From Rana temporaria (Eukaryota > Chordata > Amphibia > Anura > Ranidae), in the NCBI RefSeq assembly GCF_905171775.1, contig NC_053494.1, positions 161,127,956 through 161,191,955 of the forward strand: DNA of 64,000 nt. The letters are read 5' to 3'. How positions within the stretch are numbered: the stretch's first letter is position 1; every line of letters starts with the position of its first letter. This document shows positions 46,613-57,730 of this stretch, piece after piece. Position numbers and translations under genes: made by a program. The notes beneath the pieces are model-generated. The model ran no database searches. It was not told the DNA's origin and worked only from the letters and a program-made list of their open reading frames with translations.

Positions 46613-47301
46613 AAGAGTTTACAACCACTTTAAAACAGAAATACAAATTCTTTAGCGGATAACACAATTCACATATTTGTATTTCAAAGTTGTAATTAGC
46701 GGTTTGCCTGGAGTTCAACTGTAAATTATCAACCAGAGCCTCATGCCGATAGCCTTTGTCCTAATTCCTAAAGTTCCCCTACAGCATAATTCCCTGCGTT
46801 GTCAAGTGATATCCTTAAACAATCCAATACGCCTGTATTATTTATGAAGTGGTATGACTGCCCGTCCTACCCCTCCAAGTTTGAAGAATTGTGGCCCCGC
46901 ACAGACATGAAACCCCTAATCTATCACAGGCTTAGAGATCATACATCATATCTTAATCCTTAATAATCTAGTACATCGTTGTTTTTTTCATCTCCTCTGA
47001 CATCTGCTCTTCAAATGGCTTCTGCGCTCAAACAGAAAGCCGCTGAAGATCTTTGACCAATCATTACTCCAGAAACATGACAACGTACACCTGTTCCTTT
47101 ATATCTTCATTATCTTCTGCTAAACACAGATCACTCTCTGTACCACATCCCCTGATGGACTGCACACCGGGCACAACACAAACAGTTGCACGGAAATGAG
47201 CCATTTATCAGTGTGGGATCACAAAGTGAAAAACATTATATTAAAAATAATATAGAATATGTGAACCCAATCACTAAAAACTCATATACATTTATTGTGT
47301 T
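46613..47301. other. Unassigned stretch
   Basis: There is a TTTACAACCACTTTAA element end at 46617-46633. Beyond that no termini or coding motif were recognised, although 46830-47170 has the texture of old retroelement sequence. Confidence 0.3.
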
Positions 47302-48503
47302 ATGCCGCGTACACACAATAGGACATTCCGACAACAAAACCGTGGATTTTTCTTTCCCGACAGATGTTGGCTCAAACTTGTCTTGCATACACACGGTCGC
47401 ACAAATGTTGTCGAAAATTCTGATCGGCAAGAACACGGTCACGTACAACATGTATGACGGCACTATTAAAGGGAAGTTCAATACCAAGTGCGCCACCCTT
47501 TGGGCTCCTTCTGCTAATCTCGTGTTAGTATAAGTTTGGGGAGAGACGATTTGCGCTTATATGTCATCTGCTGCTGTTGATCGATTGGCAGGTGGCACTT
47601 ATTGGCACTGGCAGGTGGCACTAACAGGTGACACTAGCAAGTGGCACTGGTTGGCACTGACTGGCAGATGGCACTGGTTGGCATTGGCAGATGGCACTGA
47701 TGGCTTTAGTTGTTACTGGTAGGTGGCACTGGATGGAAGGTGGTACTAATTGGCACTGGATGGTGGCACTGGTAGGTGGCATTGGCAGATGGCACTGGAT
47801 GGAAGGTGGCACTAATTGGCACTGGATGGTGGCACTGGTATTGGCACTGGCAGGTGGCATTGGCAGATGGCACTGGATGGCAAGTGGCACTGGTTAAAAA
47901 AAAATGGTGTCACCCCCCTCAGTACAGACCCCCTCTCCCTCCAGTATTGACACCCCCCCTCAGTAGTGACCCCCCTGCCCCCCGTAGTACAGACACCAGA
48001 GAGCGGTGTGTGTCCCACAAGCGCGGGCCCCTCCTCCTCTGTGGGTGTAAACAGAGAGGAGGGCCATCCGGCTGGGTGTACCAAGATGGACCCGACACCA
48101 GAGCTAGGCCAAAGCCGCGGCCTTTCCTAATGCTGTGACGGGGGGTCACAACTTAAGGAAAGGCCGCGGCTTCGGCCTAGCTCTGGAGCCGTGGCACCGC
48201 TAGCGGCCATGTTAAATATCGGCCTAATTTGGATAAAAATCAGCCGATGCCGATTTCTCCAAAACAGCCAAATATCGACCTCTAATTAAAAGATAAAAAA
48301 AATTGCAGCGTCATGGATGTGCTATCTCCATTACGAACGCTAATTTTACTAGGCCGATCGCTTCCGTCTCGTACTCGATTCAGAGAATGCGTGGAATTGT
48401 CTACACACGCTCTGAATTTATGACAACGGATTTTGTTGTCGAAAAGTTTGAGATCCAGTTCTCAAATTTTTGTTGTAGGAAATTCCGATAGAAAATGTCC
48501 GAT
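47302..48503. mobile_element. MITE with ATGCCGCGTACACACAATAG end, interrupted
   Basis: The left end and interior (GGCACTATTAAAGGGAAGTT, CGCCACCCTTTGGGCTCCTT) match the reference copy at 12006-12534. The body resumes at about 48300 with TGTGCTATCTCCATTACGAA. The insertion between them contains a minisatellite and a hairpin-bearing repeat in which AAGGCCGCGGCTTCGGCCTA faces its complement (about 48075-48190). The right terminus is truncated at about 48503. Confidence 0.7.
47580..47895. repeat. Minisatellite of GGCACTGGCAGGTGGCA-type units
   Basis: Units of TGGCACTGGATGGTGGCACT and GGTAGGTGGCATTGGCAGAT recur with variable spacing. It is nested within the interrupted MITE. Confidence 0.9.
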
Positions 48504-48504
48504 G

Positions 48505-48603
48505 ACCACCAGGCCAGAGGCACTGTTTACTCCCACTGACACAGGTGACATTGGTGTCAGTTAGTCCGGCCCCTATAGTCATTTAGAAAGTTTGGAGACC
48601 CCT
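48505..48603. mobile_element. Fragment of the CAGGGGTCTCCAAACTT hAT-type MITE
   Basis: The end GTCATTTAGAAAGTTTGGAG followed by ACCCCTG, and one ACTGACACAGGTGACATTGG array unit, match the right part of 33790-34536. Confidence 0.75.
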
Positions 48604-49080
48604 GTTCTAAACTTGCTAAAAAATATGAATACTCCAAGAGGAAAAATTCCCTAGGACAGTCCCCTACCTCCATGTATGCCATAGCCCTCTCCTTTTCTAG
48701 GAGTATCTAATGAATGTCTGTGCTGGCCCAGCTCCTCTGCCCCTCTCTAAATAATCTTTTATGTAGGTGCTGGGGAAGGAGCTATATAATGTCACAAGTG
48801 ACAATTTTGACATCACATTTAAAATGGTGGTGCCCAGCAACAGTCTCAGGGCTTGGGATTGTCTACACAAGTGAGGCTTTTACAGATAAACATGCTGAAA
48901 ATACATATTAAATTATATTCTTACGGAAAGATTTTAATTGAAGAGAATGGTCTGGCGACAGGTCTTTTTAAACTTGTAGAATTTACTGGTTATTTTTTTT
49001 TTTCTAACTGCAGCTGTCCATTAGTATATTACTGTTATTTTACTTACTCAACAATGCTGCAGATATTTGCTGACGCGCCA

Positions 49081-49440
49081 TAAATAAAACAGCCTAATAA
49101 ATATTAATTAGACTAATTAGATAATCGCATGTACTCCTTGCTCTTCATATACAGACATGTTTTCAGCCATAATAAAAATCTGAGTGGCACTTCTACATCT
49201 CCGAGTCCAGATGCAGCGAACGATTAGAAATACATTTTATGATAGAAATCAGGAGCACTGATCGATTGCCTATTTCAACATGCCAGAAGTTTTTTTATGT
49301 GCTAGGAAAATCGTTCTGAAAAATACCGATAAGCTCAGCCATAGAATCCACAGTGCAGGAATTCAACAGTAACAAAGCAAACTGTGTTAGGTATGGATGG
49401 AAACCATGTGATATCAAAGCATTGAAAAGAATTAGGCTGG
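49081..49440. promoter_or_regulatory. Candidate conserved non-coding element rich in homeodomain sites
   Basis: A repeat-free stretch opens with overlapping TTAATTAGACTAATTAGATA (two TAATTA cores) and continues with CCATAATAAAAATC, TTTTATGA and ATCGATTG words. It lies upstream of the first mtx2 exon seen, toward the expected HOXD side. The neighbouring 48604-49080 also lacks repeats. Function is inference. Confidence 0.3.
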
Positions 49441-49974
49441 CCACAGACATTACTGCAAACAAAATCCCCAAATGATTGTCTACATCAGGGGTGGCAAACT
49501 CAAATTCGTCGGGGGCCGCATTAGCAGTTTGGTTGCCCTCAAAGGGCCGGTTGTATCTGCACTCCACCATAGTGTTCAGTCTGAGCAGTCTCCAAGTTTT
49601 CTTGCACTGCAAATGGACGCTGCGCAGGGTTCAGGAGTGCGCTGTGCAGGGTTCAGAAGCTATGCACAGTGTGCATCAATTGATTTCATCCCTCCTCCTG
49701 GGTTCTGACCTCACCGCCCCCCTCCAAAAAAAAAAAAATCTGACATCTATGCTCTCTCCAGTTTAACAAATCAGCAAATAAAGATCCTCCAATCACCTGG
49801 TGTTGGTGCTTCAATCATCCCGGCACCATGGTTGTTATGGTATCAGGATGATTGAAGCGCATTATTTCTAATATTACATTGTAATATAAAATGAAATCAT
49901 TCAACTCACCATAATGCCGAATCAGTGGAAGTCCGGAGTCCCTCCTTGCATCAGGCATTCCTTCCGGAGCGCCT

Positions 49975-50310
49975 CCTTACATCAGGCGTCCCCCACCAGC
50001 CGAGTCCCCCCTTTACATCAGGCGTCCCCCACCAGCCGAGTCCCCCCTTTACATCAGGTGTCCCCCACCAGCCGAGTCCCCCCTTTACATCAGGCATCGC
50101 CCACCAGCCGAGTCCCCCCTTTACATCAGGCGTCCCCCACCAGCCGAGTCCCCCCTTTACATCAGGCATCGCCCACCAGCCGAGTCCCCCCTTTACATCA
50201 GGCGTCCCCCACCAGCCGAGTCCCCCCTTTACATCAGGCATCGCCCACCAGCCGAGTCCCCCCTTTACATCAGGCATCCCCCACCAGCCGAGTCCCCCCC
50301 TTACATCAGG
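49975..50310. repeat. Tandem array of a 36-bp unit, nine copies
   Basis: The unit is TTTACATCAGGCGTCCCCCA followed by CCAGCCGAGTCCCCCC, with a GGCATCGCCC variant alternating in several copies. Because 36 is divisible by three, all frames stay open and give Pro-rich 12-residue repeats. These are compositional, not a gene. Confidence 0.95.
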
Positions 50311-50446
50311 CCCCCCCCCCCCCTGTGGAAGAAAGCCAGGGATGTGCTTTGAATTATGTACCTAAATGATCATGACACTGTGCTAAGTGTTGCCAACTTA
50401 CTTGCCTTTTTAGAACTAGAATGTAGTCGAGTCCCATCTTCTCCAT

Positions 50447-50577
50447 CCAGTGTGCTTGCCAGAGCCCAGAGCACAGCGTGACATGGCTCCCCGCCTCAGC
50501 GCGCTGACTACAGAAGTCAACACGCTGAGGCGGGGAGGCGTGTCACGCTGTGCTCTGGGCTCTGGCAAGCACACTGG
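50447..50577. repeat. Hairpin with 63-bp arms inside the hAT-type MITE
   Basis: CCAGTGTGCTTGCCAGAGCC and the following 43 bases are matched in reverse complement by 50515-50577 with few mismatches. The loop is only about five bases. Confidence 0.92.
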
Positions 50578-50889
50578 GTGGAGCAAGATGGCCGCCGCTC
50601 CGGAGCTAGGCTGAAGCCGGGGACTTTCCTAGGCTCCGGAGAGTGCGGGGTGTGCCGATCCGAACGGGGTGACCGGATCGGTGACGATCCATTGCACTCC
50701 TACTGGCGGGCCACATGACAAGGCCTGGCGGGCCGGATTCGGCCCGCGGGCCTTGTGTTTGCCACCCCTGGTCTACATGTAGCCTACAATTACTCTTGAG
50801 GAAGTACAACATGCGACTACAGTTCTGGTCCCCACCACAAGTAAAGACACATATGACAGGAAGCCTCCATTGACCAAGCCCAAGGGCCC

Positions 50890-51678
50890 TTAAAGTAGGA
50901 CTATAGGCAATGGGCCAGATTCTCGTCCAGCGGCGTATCTCTGCGGCGGCGTAACGTATCCGATTTACGTTACGCCGCCGCAACTTAGACGGGCAAGTAC
51001 TGTATTCTCAAAGCACTTGCTCCGTAAATTGCGGCGGCGTAGCGTAAATCTGCCGGCGTAAGCCCGCCTAATTCAAATTTGAATCAGAGGGGCGTGTTTT
51101 ATGAAATTGTACTGTGACCCGACGTGATTGACGTTTTTCCCGAACGGCGCATGCGCCGTCCGTGAAATTTCCCAGTGTGCATTGCTCCAAAGTACGTCAC
51201 AAGGACGTCATTGGTTTCGTCGTGAACGTAAATGACGTCCAACCCCATTCACGGACGACTTACGCAAACGACGTAACTTTTTCAAATTTCGCCGCTGGAA
51301 CGACGGCCATACTTAACATTGTTACGCCGCACTTATGCCACCATATAGCAGGGGCAACATTACGCTGGGAAAAACCTAACGTAAACGGCGTATCTTTTTT
51401 GCGTCGGCCGCGCGTACGTTCGGGAATTTGCGTATCTAGCTAATTTACATATTTCGACGCGTAAATCAGCTTACACGCCCCTAGCGGCCAGCGTAAAAAT
51501 GCAGTTAGGCTCCGAGGGCGTAAGAGACTTACGCCAGCTGATTCTAAGAATCAGGCGCATAGATACGACGGCTCGGATTCGGACTTACGACGGCGTACAT
51601 GGCGCTACGCTGTCGTAAGTCCTCTGAGAATCCGGGCCTGTAGGTAAAAGTGGTGTTACTAGGTTTACAATGACTTTA
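50890..51678. mobile_element. TTAA-bounded short element split by a MITE
   Basis: TTAAAGTAGGACTATAGGCA on the left and GTAGGTAAAAGTGG followed by ACAATGACTTTAA on the right are the two halves. Both outer edges are TTAA (50890-50893 and 51675-51678). The MITE at 50912-51638 sits inside. Confidence 0.65.
50912..51638. mobile_element. CpG-rich MITE with GGGCCAGATTCTCG termini
   Basis: GGGCCAGATTCTCGTCCAG and CTGAGAATCCGGGCC are inverted ends. A GCGGCGGCGTAACGT and ACGTTACGCCGCCGC stem is next to the left end. It shares GTACGTTCG and TTCACGGACGACTTACGC-type words with 30908-31622. Confidence 0.8.
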
Positions 51679-51686
51679 ATGTTCAA

Positions 51687-51824
51687 ATGCCGCGTACACA
51701 CGACCATTTTTAATCGTCTAGAAAAAACTACAGGCAAGCCCCATAAAAAGACAGGTAAGTCTTATTATGGGGCTTACCTGTAGTTTTTTCTAGACGATTA
51801 AAAATGGTCGTGTGTACGCGGCAT
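51687..51824. mobile_element. 138-bp hairpin MITE with ATGCCGCGTACACACGACC termini
   Basis: ATGCCGCGTACACACGACCA at the left end faces TGGTCGTGTGTACGCGGCAT at the right end. The arms are near-perfect for about 60 bp (ATTTTTAATCGTCTAGAAAA, then ACTACAGG, against complements), with a short loop near 51750. Confidence 0.92.
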
Positions 51825-52182
51825 ACCACTTTTACCTACAGGTAAGCCTATAATAAGGCTTACCTGTAGGTACTGGAAATAGCTCTTAAACCTGCACGGT
51901 TTAGGAGATATTTACCATATACACCTGCGGCGACGTCTTCGGCGCATGCGCACTGAAGAAAGGGCACAATCCTGCCGTTTCTAAAGGGCCCATGCCGTGA
52001 CTGGGAGTGACATCACGCGACTTTGGCCAGTCACAGAGCGGGAGTACACGGCCCCGAAAGGAAGAGGGGTAAAGATAGATGCAGCCACCAGCGTGGACTG
52101 CAGGGACATTGCGGGCTTCGTTTGTAGGCAAGTGCAACATAATGGGCTAGTATAGGGTGCATGATAGCCCATTATGCTTTTA
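51825..52182. mobile_element. Partial TTAA-type element, relative of 2850-3279 reversed
   Basis: TACCACTTTTACCTACAGGT and GGTTTAGGAGATATTTACCA, with GGCGCATGCGCAC, are the reverse of the right half of 2850-3279. The CATTATG and TGATAGCCCATTATGC block at the other end matches its left half. Confidence 0.6.
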
Positions 52183-52664
52183 CTTTTTTTCCCAACGTGA
52201 TTCTTGTCAAGCCTGCCTTGCCTACACATGATCTTGAAAATAAAAAAGCTTGAGCAAAGCATGGTGATGTACAAGTACGACGGCACTATAAAGGGGAAGT
52301 TCGATTCGAATGGCGCCACCCTTGGGACTGCTTTTGCTGATTTTGTGTTAGTAAATGTTTGGTGAGAGACGATTTGCCCTTTTCAGTCTTCGTGCTTTTC
52401 AGTCTGTTACAGCAGGACGAATGTGCTATCTCCATTACGAATGCTAGTTTTACCAGAACGAGTGCTCTCGTCTCATAACTTGCTTTTGAGCACGTTATGT
52501 TTTTTTCACGTCGTTAAAGCCTACACACGACCGTTTTTCACGACGTGAAAAACAATGCGAAAAAATAGACGTCATGAAAAATGCTCTGGAGCCTACACAC
52601 GATAGTTTTAATGACATTTAAAAAAAAAAAAAAATTCACGTCACGTCGTGTGTACGCGGCATTA
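52183..52664. mobile_element. Left-truncated copy of the 12006-type MITE
   Basis: AACGTGATTCTTGTCAAGCC, GGCACTATAAAGGGGAAGTT and the right end CGTCGTGTGTACGCGGCATT match the reference copy closely. The left terminus is missing at the junction with the preceding element. Confidence 0.8.
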
Positions 52665-52679
52665 GACTGTATCGCTGTT

Positions 52680-52977
52680 GCTACAGAAGAGTCAGGACGC
52701 TCTCTACGTTGCAGATAGAGAAAGGAGTTGTGTGTTAGTGGGCGTCCTCTGACACTCCTGTAGTCCAAGGGAGGGGGCGAGCATGACACTCCACACCAGA
52801 GAGAAAGTCTTGCATTACTGTGTGGAGTTACAGACAGAAGAACAGGAAGTGAGGATTTCTCAGAAGAAATAAGGACATTTAAAAGCAAAATGGAAGGATG
52901 AGGTAAGTGACGGAGGACTGCACTAAGGTAAAGGAAGATATTTAGGGAAAAAAATGGTACCTTTACAACCCCTTTAA
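52680..52977. mobile_element. Half copy of the palindromic element at 24430
   Basis: GGACGCTCTCTACGTTGCAG, GGAGGGGGCGAGCATGACAC and AAGGACATTTAAAAGCAAAA, then TTTACAACCCCTTTAA, match the right arm and end of 24430-24865. The left arm is absent. Confidence 0.8.
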
Positions 52978-52999
52978 GTTAGATAAGTATATTACATGA

Positions 53000-53991
53000 G
53001 GGTTTTTTTTTGTTTGTTTTTTTAAGAGGATGTCGGACTTATAAGTTACTGTGGCTCAAAATGTTGCAACTTCTTTTTTACTGAATTATAGCTTTAAATA
53101 AAGAATTTAAAAAAAATATAGTAAAATTTCTTAAAACTCTGTTGGTATCAACAAGGCCAGGTAAACCAAAACTGCAATGTTACTATACACCCAAGTTCTT
53201 GTTAGAAAACTTTATTTAAAAGAATACAGCATTTCTCTGCACCTTCCGGATTAGTAGAGTCATTTCACAGCCGGAGGAGGAAGGAGAATCCTATGAAACT
53301 GGTGGAAAAATGTGTCGTTTCCTGTGGCTTCACGTGATACTTGGAGGTTTTTGAGTGTTCTTCACCAAATGTTCCCCTGAAGCACATGTAGAAAACCTGC
53401 TGTTAGGCCTGGTTCACACAGAGTTCATGCTAACAGCAGGCTCTGTCATGGTCCTTTTCAACAGATTCCCTCTTCTCTTGCTTCACAGTCAGCCTAAGGG
53501 TAATGGATGAGGTGCATGGCACCAACAAAGACCTCATCTGCATCCATACTCTAAAGTGTATTACAAAAGGAATGAAGGGCTTTTTGAACTGCAAGGAGTC
53601 AAAGGTTTTATTCACACTGTACAGCCATGTTCCTGGTTGAGAGATCTTTTCATATTCTGGCATCCATATTCAACATCAGAAACTGGCCTTACATTCTTTT
53701 ACTCCAGGAAAAACATAACAGCACATCACGGATACAACGTATAGGTCAGAAAACATTCAGATCAACGATACTGAAAAGCCACGCAGAAATAATGTTTGGA
53801 ACTCAAGGGTATTAAGTAAAGGTTACAGCTACATACCACAAAAATATTGGGGAATACTAGGGGTGGGGCTTAAAATAAGGTTACCAGATTATTAAAATTA
53901 AATTCGGGGACATTTATTATTTTATTACTAGTGGCGGCAATCAGCAACTCTCTGCCTGTCTCCGCCGCACGCCTCACAGCCCGTCGAGTCT
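53000..53991. other. Unassigned stretch
   Basis: A TTAAATAAAGAATTTAAAAA tail at about 53093-53120 could be the 3' end of an old retrocopy, but no source gene is recognised. The rest, to 53860, shows no repeat or coding signal. Confidence 0.3.
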
Positions 53992-54498
53992 TAAGCCCTG
54001 TACACGCGGGCCAGAATCTTGTCAGGAAAAAAACATTGTTTTTCCTGACGAGATTCTTGACAAGAATCTCTTGCCGCCCGAGCGTACAGACACTCCTTTC
54101 AAAATAACCGAGGTTCTTTTGAATGGCAAGAACGCAGTGACTTTATCGTGTACGAAGAGCATGCGCGCGTCACATTTAATGCCGTCGCCGCCATCTTGCT
54201 GCACCCTACCTATGGCTAGGAAGCTACCGTCCATGCGTCAAAGTCATTTCGAGCATGCGCAGGTTTCCACGGCGACAGGTAAGTATACACACTCTCGGGT
54301 TTCTCAGCAGGAAAACACTGCCGAGAATCACAACGAGAAAATAGAGAGCAGGTTCTCCATTTGTCTCGTCAAGATTTTAGGCAGTTTTCTTGACGAGAAA
54401 CCTGAAAGCCTCGTACACACGCTCGGTATACTCGTCAAGAAAGCTCTGTTTTCTTGCTGGTTCTTGCAGAGTAAACCGAGCGTGTGTACGAGACTTTA
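53992..54498. mobile_element. MITE with AAGCCCTGTACACGCG termini
   Basis: The left TAAGCCCTGTACACGCG and right CGAGCGTGTGTACGAGACTTTA are decayed inverted ends. The inside has the palindromic AAACATTGTTTTTCCTGACG and GAGATTCTTGACAAGAATCTC stems. A poly-C run follows at 54506-54519. Confidence 0.7.
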
Positions 54499-54600
54499 CT
54501 CTCCGCCCCCCCCCCCCCGGCTACTACTGGGTGGGGAGCGGAGGAAGATCACTCCGCCAGGTAAGGCAAGGATATAAGCAGGCAGGTGGCTGACCGGGAC

Positions 54601-55100
54601 TTAAAGCGGAGCTCCGCTGTAAAAAAAATATTAAAAGCCAGCAGCTACAAATAATGCAGCTGACTTTTAATAAATGGACACTTACAATCGCTCATCTCTC
54701 AGCTGCCCCCACCGCCATCAGCGGTGAGGGAACCAGGAAGTGAAGCGTTGCGGTTTCACTGCCCAGTTCCCTAGGGCGCATGCGCAAGTCGTGCTGCTCT
54801 GTGCTCACTGGTCCCCGATGTGTCCTGGGAGCCGAGTGTTTCCCAGAATACAATGGGGGGAACTGGAACTGATGAACTACACGCAGTTTCCCGCAGAGTC
54901 TCTCCCCGGAAGTGGGTGCAAATACCTGTCTTAGATGTCATCATGGCCTAGCCACTCATATAGCCGGAGCCCAGGACACTCGAAAAGAAGACTGGGGGAA
55001 GATGGAAGCCCTGTCAGCGGTCAATGCATACTAGCACATTATGGCATTGCCTTTGCAGGGTATTTTTTTTTTTTAAAGCTGCGGTTTACTACCACTTTAA
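54601..55100. mobile_element. TTAA-bounded composite (R1 core, then ACTACCACTTTAA end)
   Basis: TTAAAGCGGAGCTCCGCTGT opens the unit and GCGGTTTACTACCACTTTAA closes it. The R1 core includes GTTTCCCAGAATACAATGGG and GAGGGAACCAGGAAGTGAAG, as in 62712-63177. From about 54936 the sequence instead resembles the end of 2850-3279, so two families are joined. Confidence 0.6.
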
Positions 55101-56615
55101 TTGGCAACAAGTCAGTAACATGATTGTTAAAAAAAGAGCATCTTAGAGAGTTAAGTCCTGTACACACGATCGGTTTGTCCGCTGAAAACCAACCGATTGA
55201 CTGTTTTTATCAGGCAAACCGATCGTGTGTGGGCCCCATCGGTTTTATTTCCATCAGTGTAAAAAAATAGAACATGTTTTAAATTTTTGTATGGATAAAA
55301 AACCGATAGAAAAATCTGATCGTCTGTATGGAACTCCATCGGTCAAAAATCCACGAATGCTCAGAAACAAGTTGACGCATGCTTGGAGGCATTAAACTTC
55401 ATTTTTTTCGGCTCGTCGTAGTGTTGTACATCACCAAGTTTAGACACGATCGGATTTTTGACTGATGGTGTGTAGGCATGACTGATGAAAGTCAGATTCA
55501 TCGGATAGCCAACGAAAAAATCCATCGGATTAGATTCCATCAGATATCCGATCGTGTATACAGGGCTTTAGAATGTCTCGGAAGTAAAGATGGGCAGAGG
55601 TAGACCAATCAGTGAAAAGCTGAGTCTAAATAATTGTTAAAGAATTTCACAAAAATGTTCAACATGAATTGCAAATACTTTAAATGTATCATCATCTATT
55701 CTACAGTACATATCATCATCAAAAGATTCAGAGAATCTGGGGAAAGACAGACATTCTAGCAAGCAAGCAACAAGGCCAAACCGCAATATTGCATGCCTGT
55801 GATCTTTGGGACCTCAGATGGCCCTGCAATAAAACAGGCAAGGTTATGTGATGACATCACTGTATAGGCTCAGAAATACTTCCAAACATCACTGCCTGTG
55901 AGTGCAGTTCATTGTGCCATATAAAATGCAAATGGAAGCTCTATCATGCAAAGAAGAAGCCGTATCTAAACATGATCCAAAAATGCGGATGTCTTCTCTG
56001 GACCAAAGATCGTTTAAAATGGTCTGTTGCAAAGTGGAAAACGGTTCATAATACATGTCAAAGGCATGTATTATGGCAACCAAGGACACCATGTCCTTTG
56101 GACTAAAGAGGATAGGGATCTACTGGCTTGTTAAAATAATTCAGGTCAAAAGCCTGCATCTCTGAGGGTATGGGAGTGCATTACTACGTATGGAATGGGC
56201 AGCTTGCACATCTGGAAAGACACCATCAATGCTGAAAGATGTATCCAGGTTTTAGAGCCGCATATGCTCAGGCAAGAATGGGACAAAATTCCTCTTCCAA
56301 AACTCCAGCAACCGGTCTCCTCAGTTCCAAAACGTTTAAAAGAAGAGGGGATGCTACACCATGGCAAACATGGCCTAGACCCAAGCTTTTTGGAATTGGG
56401 GTTGTAGATTGCCAACTTTATGTTGCCCTGTCCCAACTTCTTTGGAAAGTATTGCTACCATCAGTTTTAAAATTATGTTATTTTTCCCTAAAACATTTGG
56501 TATGTTTTCAATTTTCTATTGTGAATAAAAAACAGATTTATGAGACTTGCAAATTACATTATATTTTTATGGCGATTTTACACAACATTCCAACTTTTTT
56601 GGAACTGGGGTTTTT
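55101..56615 (+). mobile_element. Tc1-like transposon C, copy 2 (interrupted, decayed)
   Basis: GGCAACAAGTCAGTAACATG, GAGCATCTTAGAGAGTTAA and the later body align with copy 1 at 16466. The right end TCCAACTTTTTTGGAACTGG followed by GGTTTTT is present here but not in copy 1. A transposase shard, VWECITTYGMGSLHIWKDTI, is readable at about 56168-56228. The MITE at 55152-55570 interrupts the 5' part. Confidence 0.85.
55152..55570. mobile_element. MITE with AAGTCCTGTACACACGATCG termini, nested in Tc1-like C
   Basis: AAGTCCTGTACACACGATCG and CGATCGTGTATACAGGGCTT are inverted. The host sequence resumes directly on each side. ATCGGTTTG and ATCCGATCG words recur within. Confidence 0.85.
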
Positions 56616-56626
56616 CCCCTTTTTAG

Positions 56627-57175
56627 TAGGGCTGTGGAAATTAAAGATTAATTTCTTGATTAATCATTTTTTTGATCGATCAAAATTCTTTTGATCAGTA
56701 CTAGTGGTGCAACGGATCATAAATGATCCGTGATCCGAACGGGTCATCATATGCGGATCGGCACACCACGTGATCCGCGGAGCTCCGCTGCTGCCTCGGC
56801 GATAGGAAATGCCGTGGCTTCGACCCAGCTCCCGGAGCTGCGGCCATCTTGGTCCACCCGGCGGCAGCCTAGAGCGACATCATCACCCGGCCTCAACTGC
56901 TCGTGTTCGGCCGGCTTCTCTGGTAAGACTAAGCAAGCACTAATCTTCCTATACAGTGGGGGAGATGTCTGTGGATATTACAGTGGGGGAGATGTCTGTG
57001 GATATTACAGTGGGGGAGATGTCTGTGGATATTACAGTGGGGGAGATGTCTGTGGATATTACAGTGGGGACGATATATGGTGGTGATCCGAAAAATTTAT
57101 GTGCGTTATAATTAATCGAAATTAGTCGACTAATCGATTAATCGAACACAAAAATTGTAAACAGTGACAGCCCTA
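56627..57175. mobile_element. hAT-type element with perfect CTTTTTAG duplication
   Basis: The left end TAGGGCTGTGGAAATTAAAG and right end AAACAGTGACAGCCCTA are inverted. CTTTTTAG flanks both (56619-56626 and 57176-57183). A second unit with TGGTGCAACGGATCATAAAT and GATCCG ends appears nested inside. Confidence 0.9.
56952..57080. repeat. 27-bp tandem repeat, about five copies
   Basis: The unit is ACAGTGGGGGAGATGTCTGT followed by GGATATT. It gives a spurious SGGDVCGYY repeat in one frame. It is located within the nested hAT-type element. Confidence 0.95.
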
Positions 57176-57329
57176 CTTTTTAGGCAAACAATGCCTACGC
57201 CTCAACTGTGCCGCCTATTGAAAAGTGTATTAAACATGAATACAGGCCACAACTCTACGATGGCTGACATCACAGTGACTGCAAATGTCAGATGGAAAAC
57301 TAAAACGAACTGACAACTGATGTAAACAA

Positions 57330-57730
57330 ATAGGCAGGAATGGAAGTGACCATTTGTATGTTTTTCCTAATCTGTTTGTGTTGCTTTGTATTGGCACATA
57401 GGCCGATGTCTCCCAGCAGCGCTAACTGCTTTCCAATACTAGATCTAAAGCACTTCGCCTCAGCAGCCTTAATAACTCTTCCACTGATTTCTTGCTCAAG
57501 CTTTCCATTAGCTTCTCTATCAATTGATGCTTAGAGAAAAGTCAGCTCAGCACCTTCCCCTGGAGATCAATAGGCTCTTTATTGTGACACCCACAATAGC
57601 AGTAGAGTGGTTATTATTTTTAGATATTTTGTGGATAGGAAGCACCATCAAAGCTCTATTTCTAATGTTTTGCCGCTCCAGGAAATAATGCAGGACTCAG
57701 CAGGACTATGATTACGTCTGGACAATACGT
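57330..57730. promoter_or_regulatory. Candidate conserved non-coding element
   Basis: A repeat-free stretch with TTCTCTATCAATTGATGCTT, GGAGATCAATAGGCTCTTTA followed by TTGTGAC, and GTGGTTATTATTTTTAGATA. CTTTATTG and ATCAAT words suit HOX/CDX and PBX-type factors. It is upstream of the mtx2 exons seen. Conservation cannot be tested here. Confidence 0.3.

Larger units (their letters stand above)
49486..50770. mobile_element. hAT-type MITE with perfect GTCTACAT duplication
   Basis: The ends CAGGGGTGGCAAACTCAAAT and TTGTGTTTGCCACCCCTG are inverted. GTCTACAT flanks both sides (49478-49485 and 50771-50778). The 1.3-kb body contains a 36-bp tandem array, a hairpin and a GGCCCGCGGGCC palindrome near the right end. 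No transposase is present. Confidence 0.93.

Noticed and set aside
47691..47897. Gly/Trp/His repeat frames
   Set aside because: They translate the GGCACTGG minisatellite.
49975..50310. CRISPR-like direct repeat array
   Set aside because: The units are contiguous with no unique spacers, and the setting is a vertebrate transposon. It is a minisatellite.
49914..50369. Three overlapping Pro/Ser-rich frames of 108-151 codons
   Set aside because: A 36-bp tandem unit is a multiple of three and keeps all frames open. The frames sit inside a hAT-type MITE with no gene signals.
53040..53120. Possible processed pseudogene tail with AATAAAG
   Set aside because: No recognisable coding sequence precedes it and no flanking duplication is evident, so only the tail-like texture is noted.
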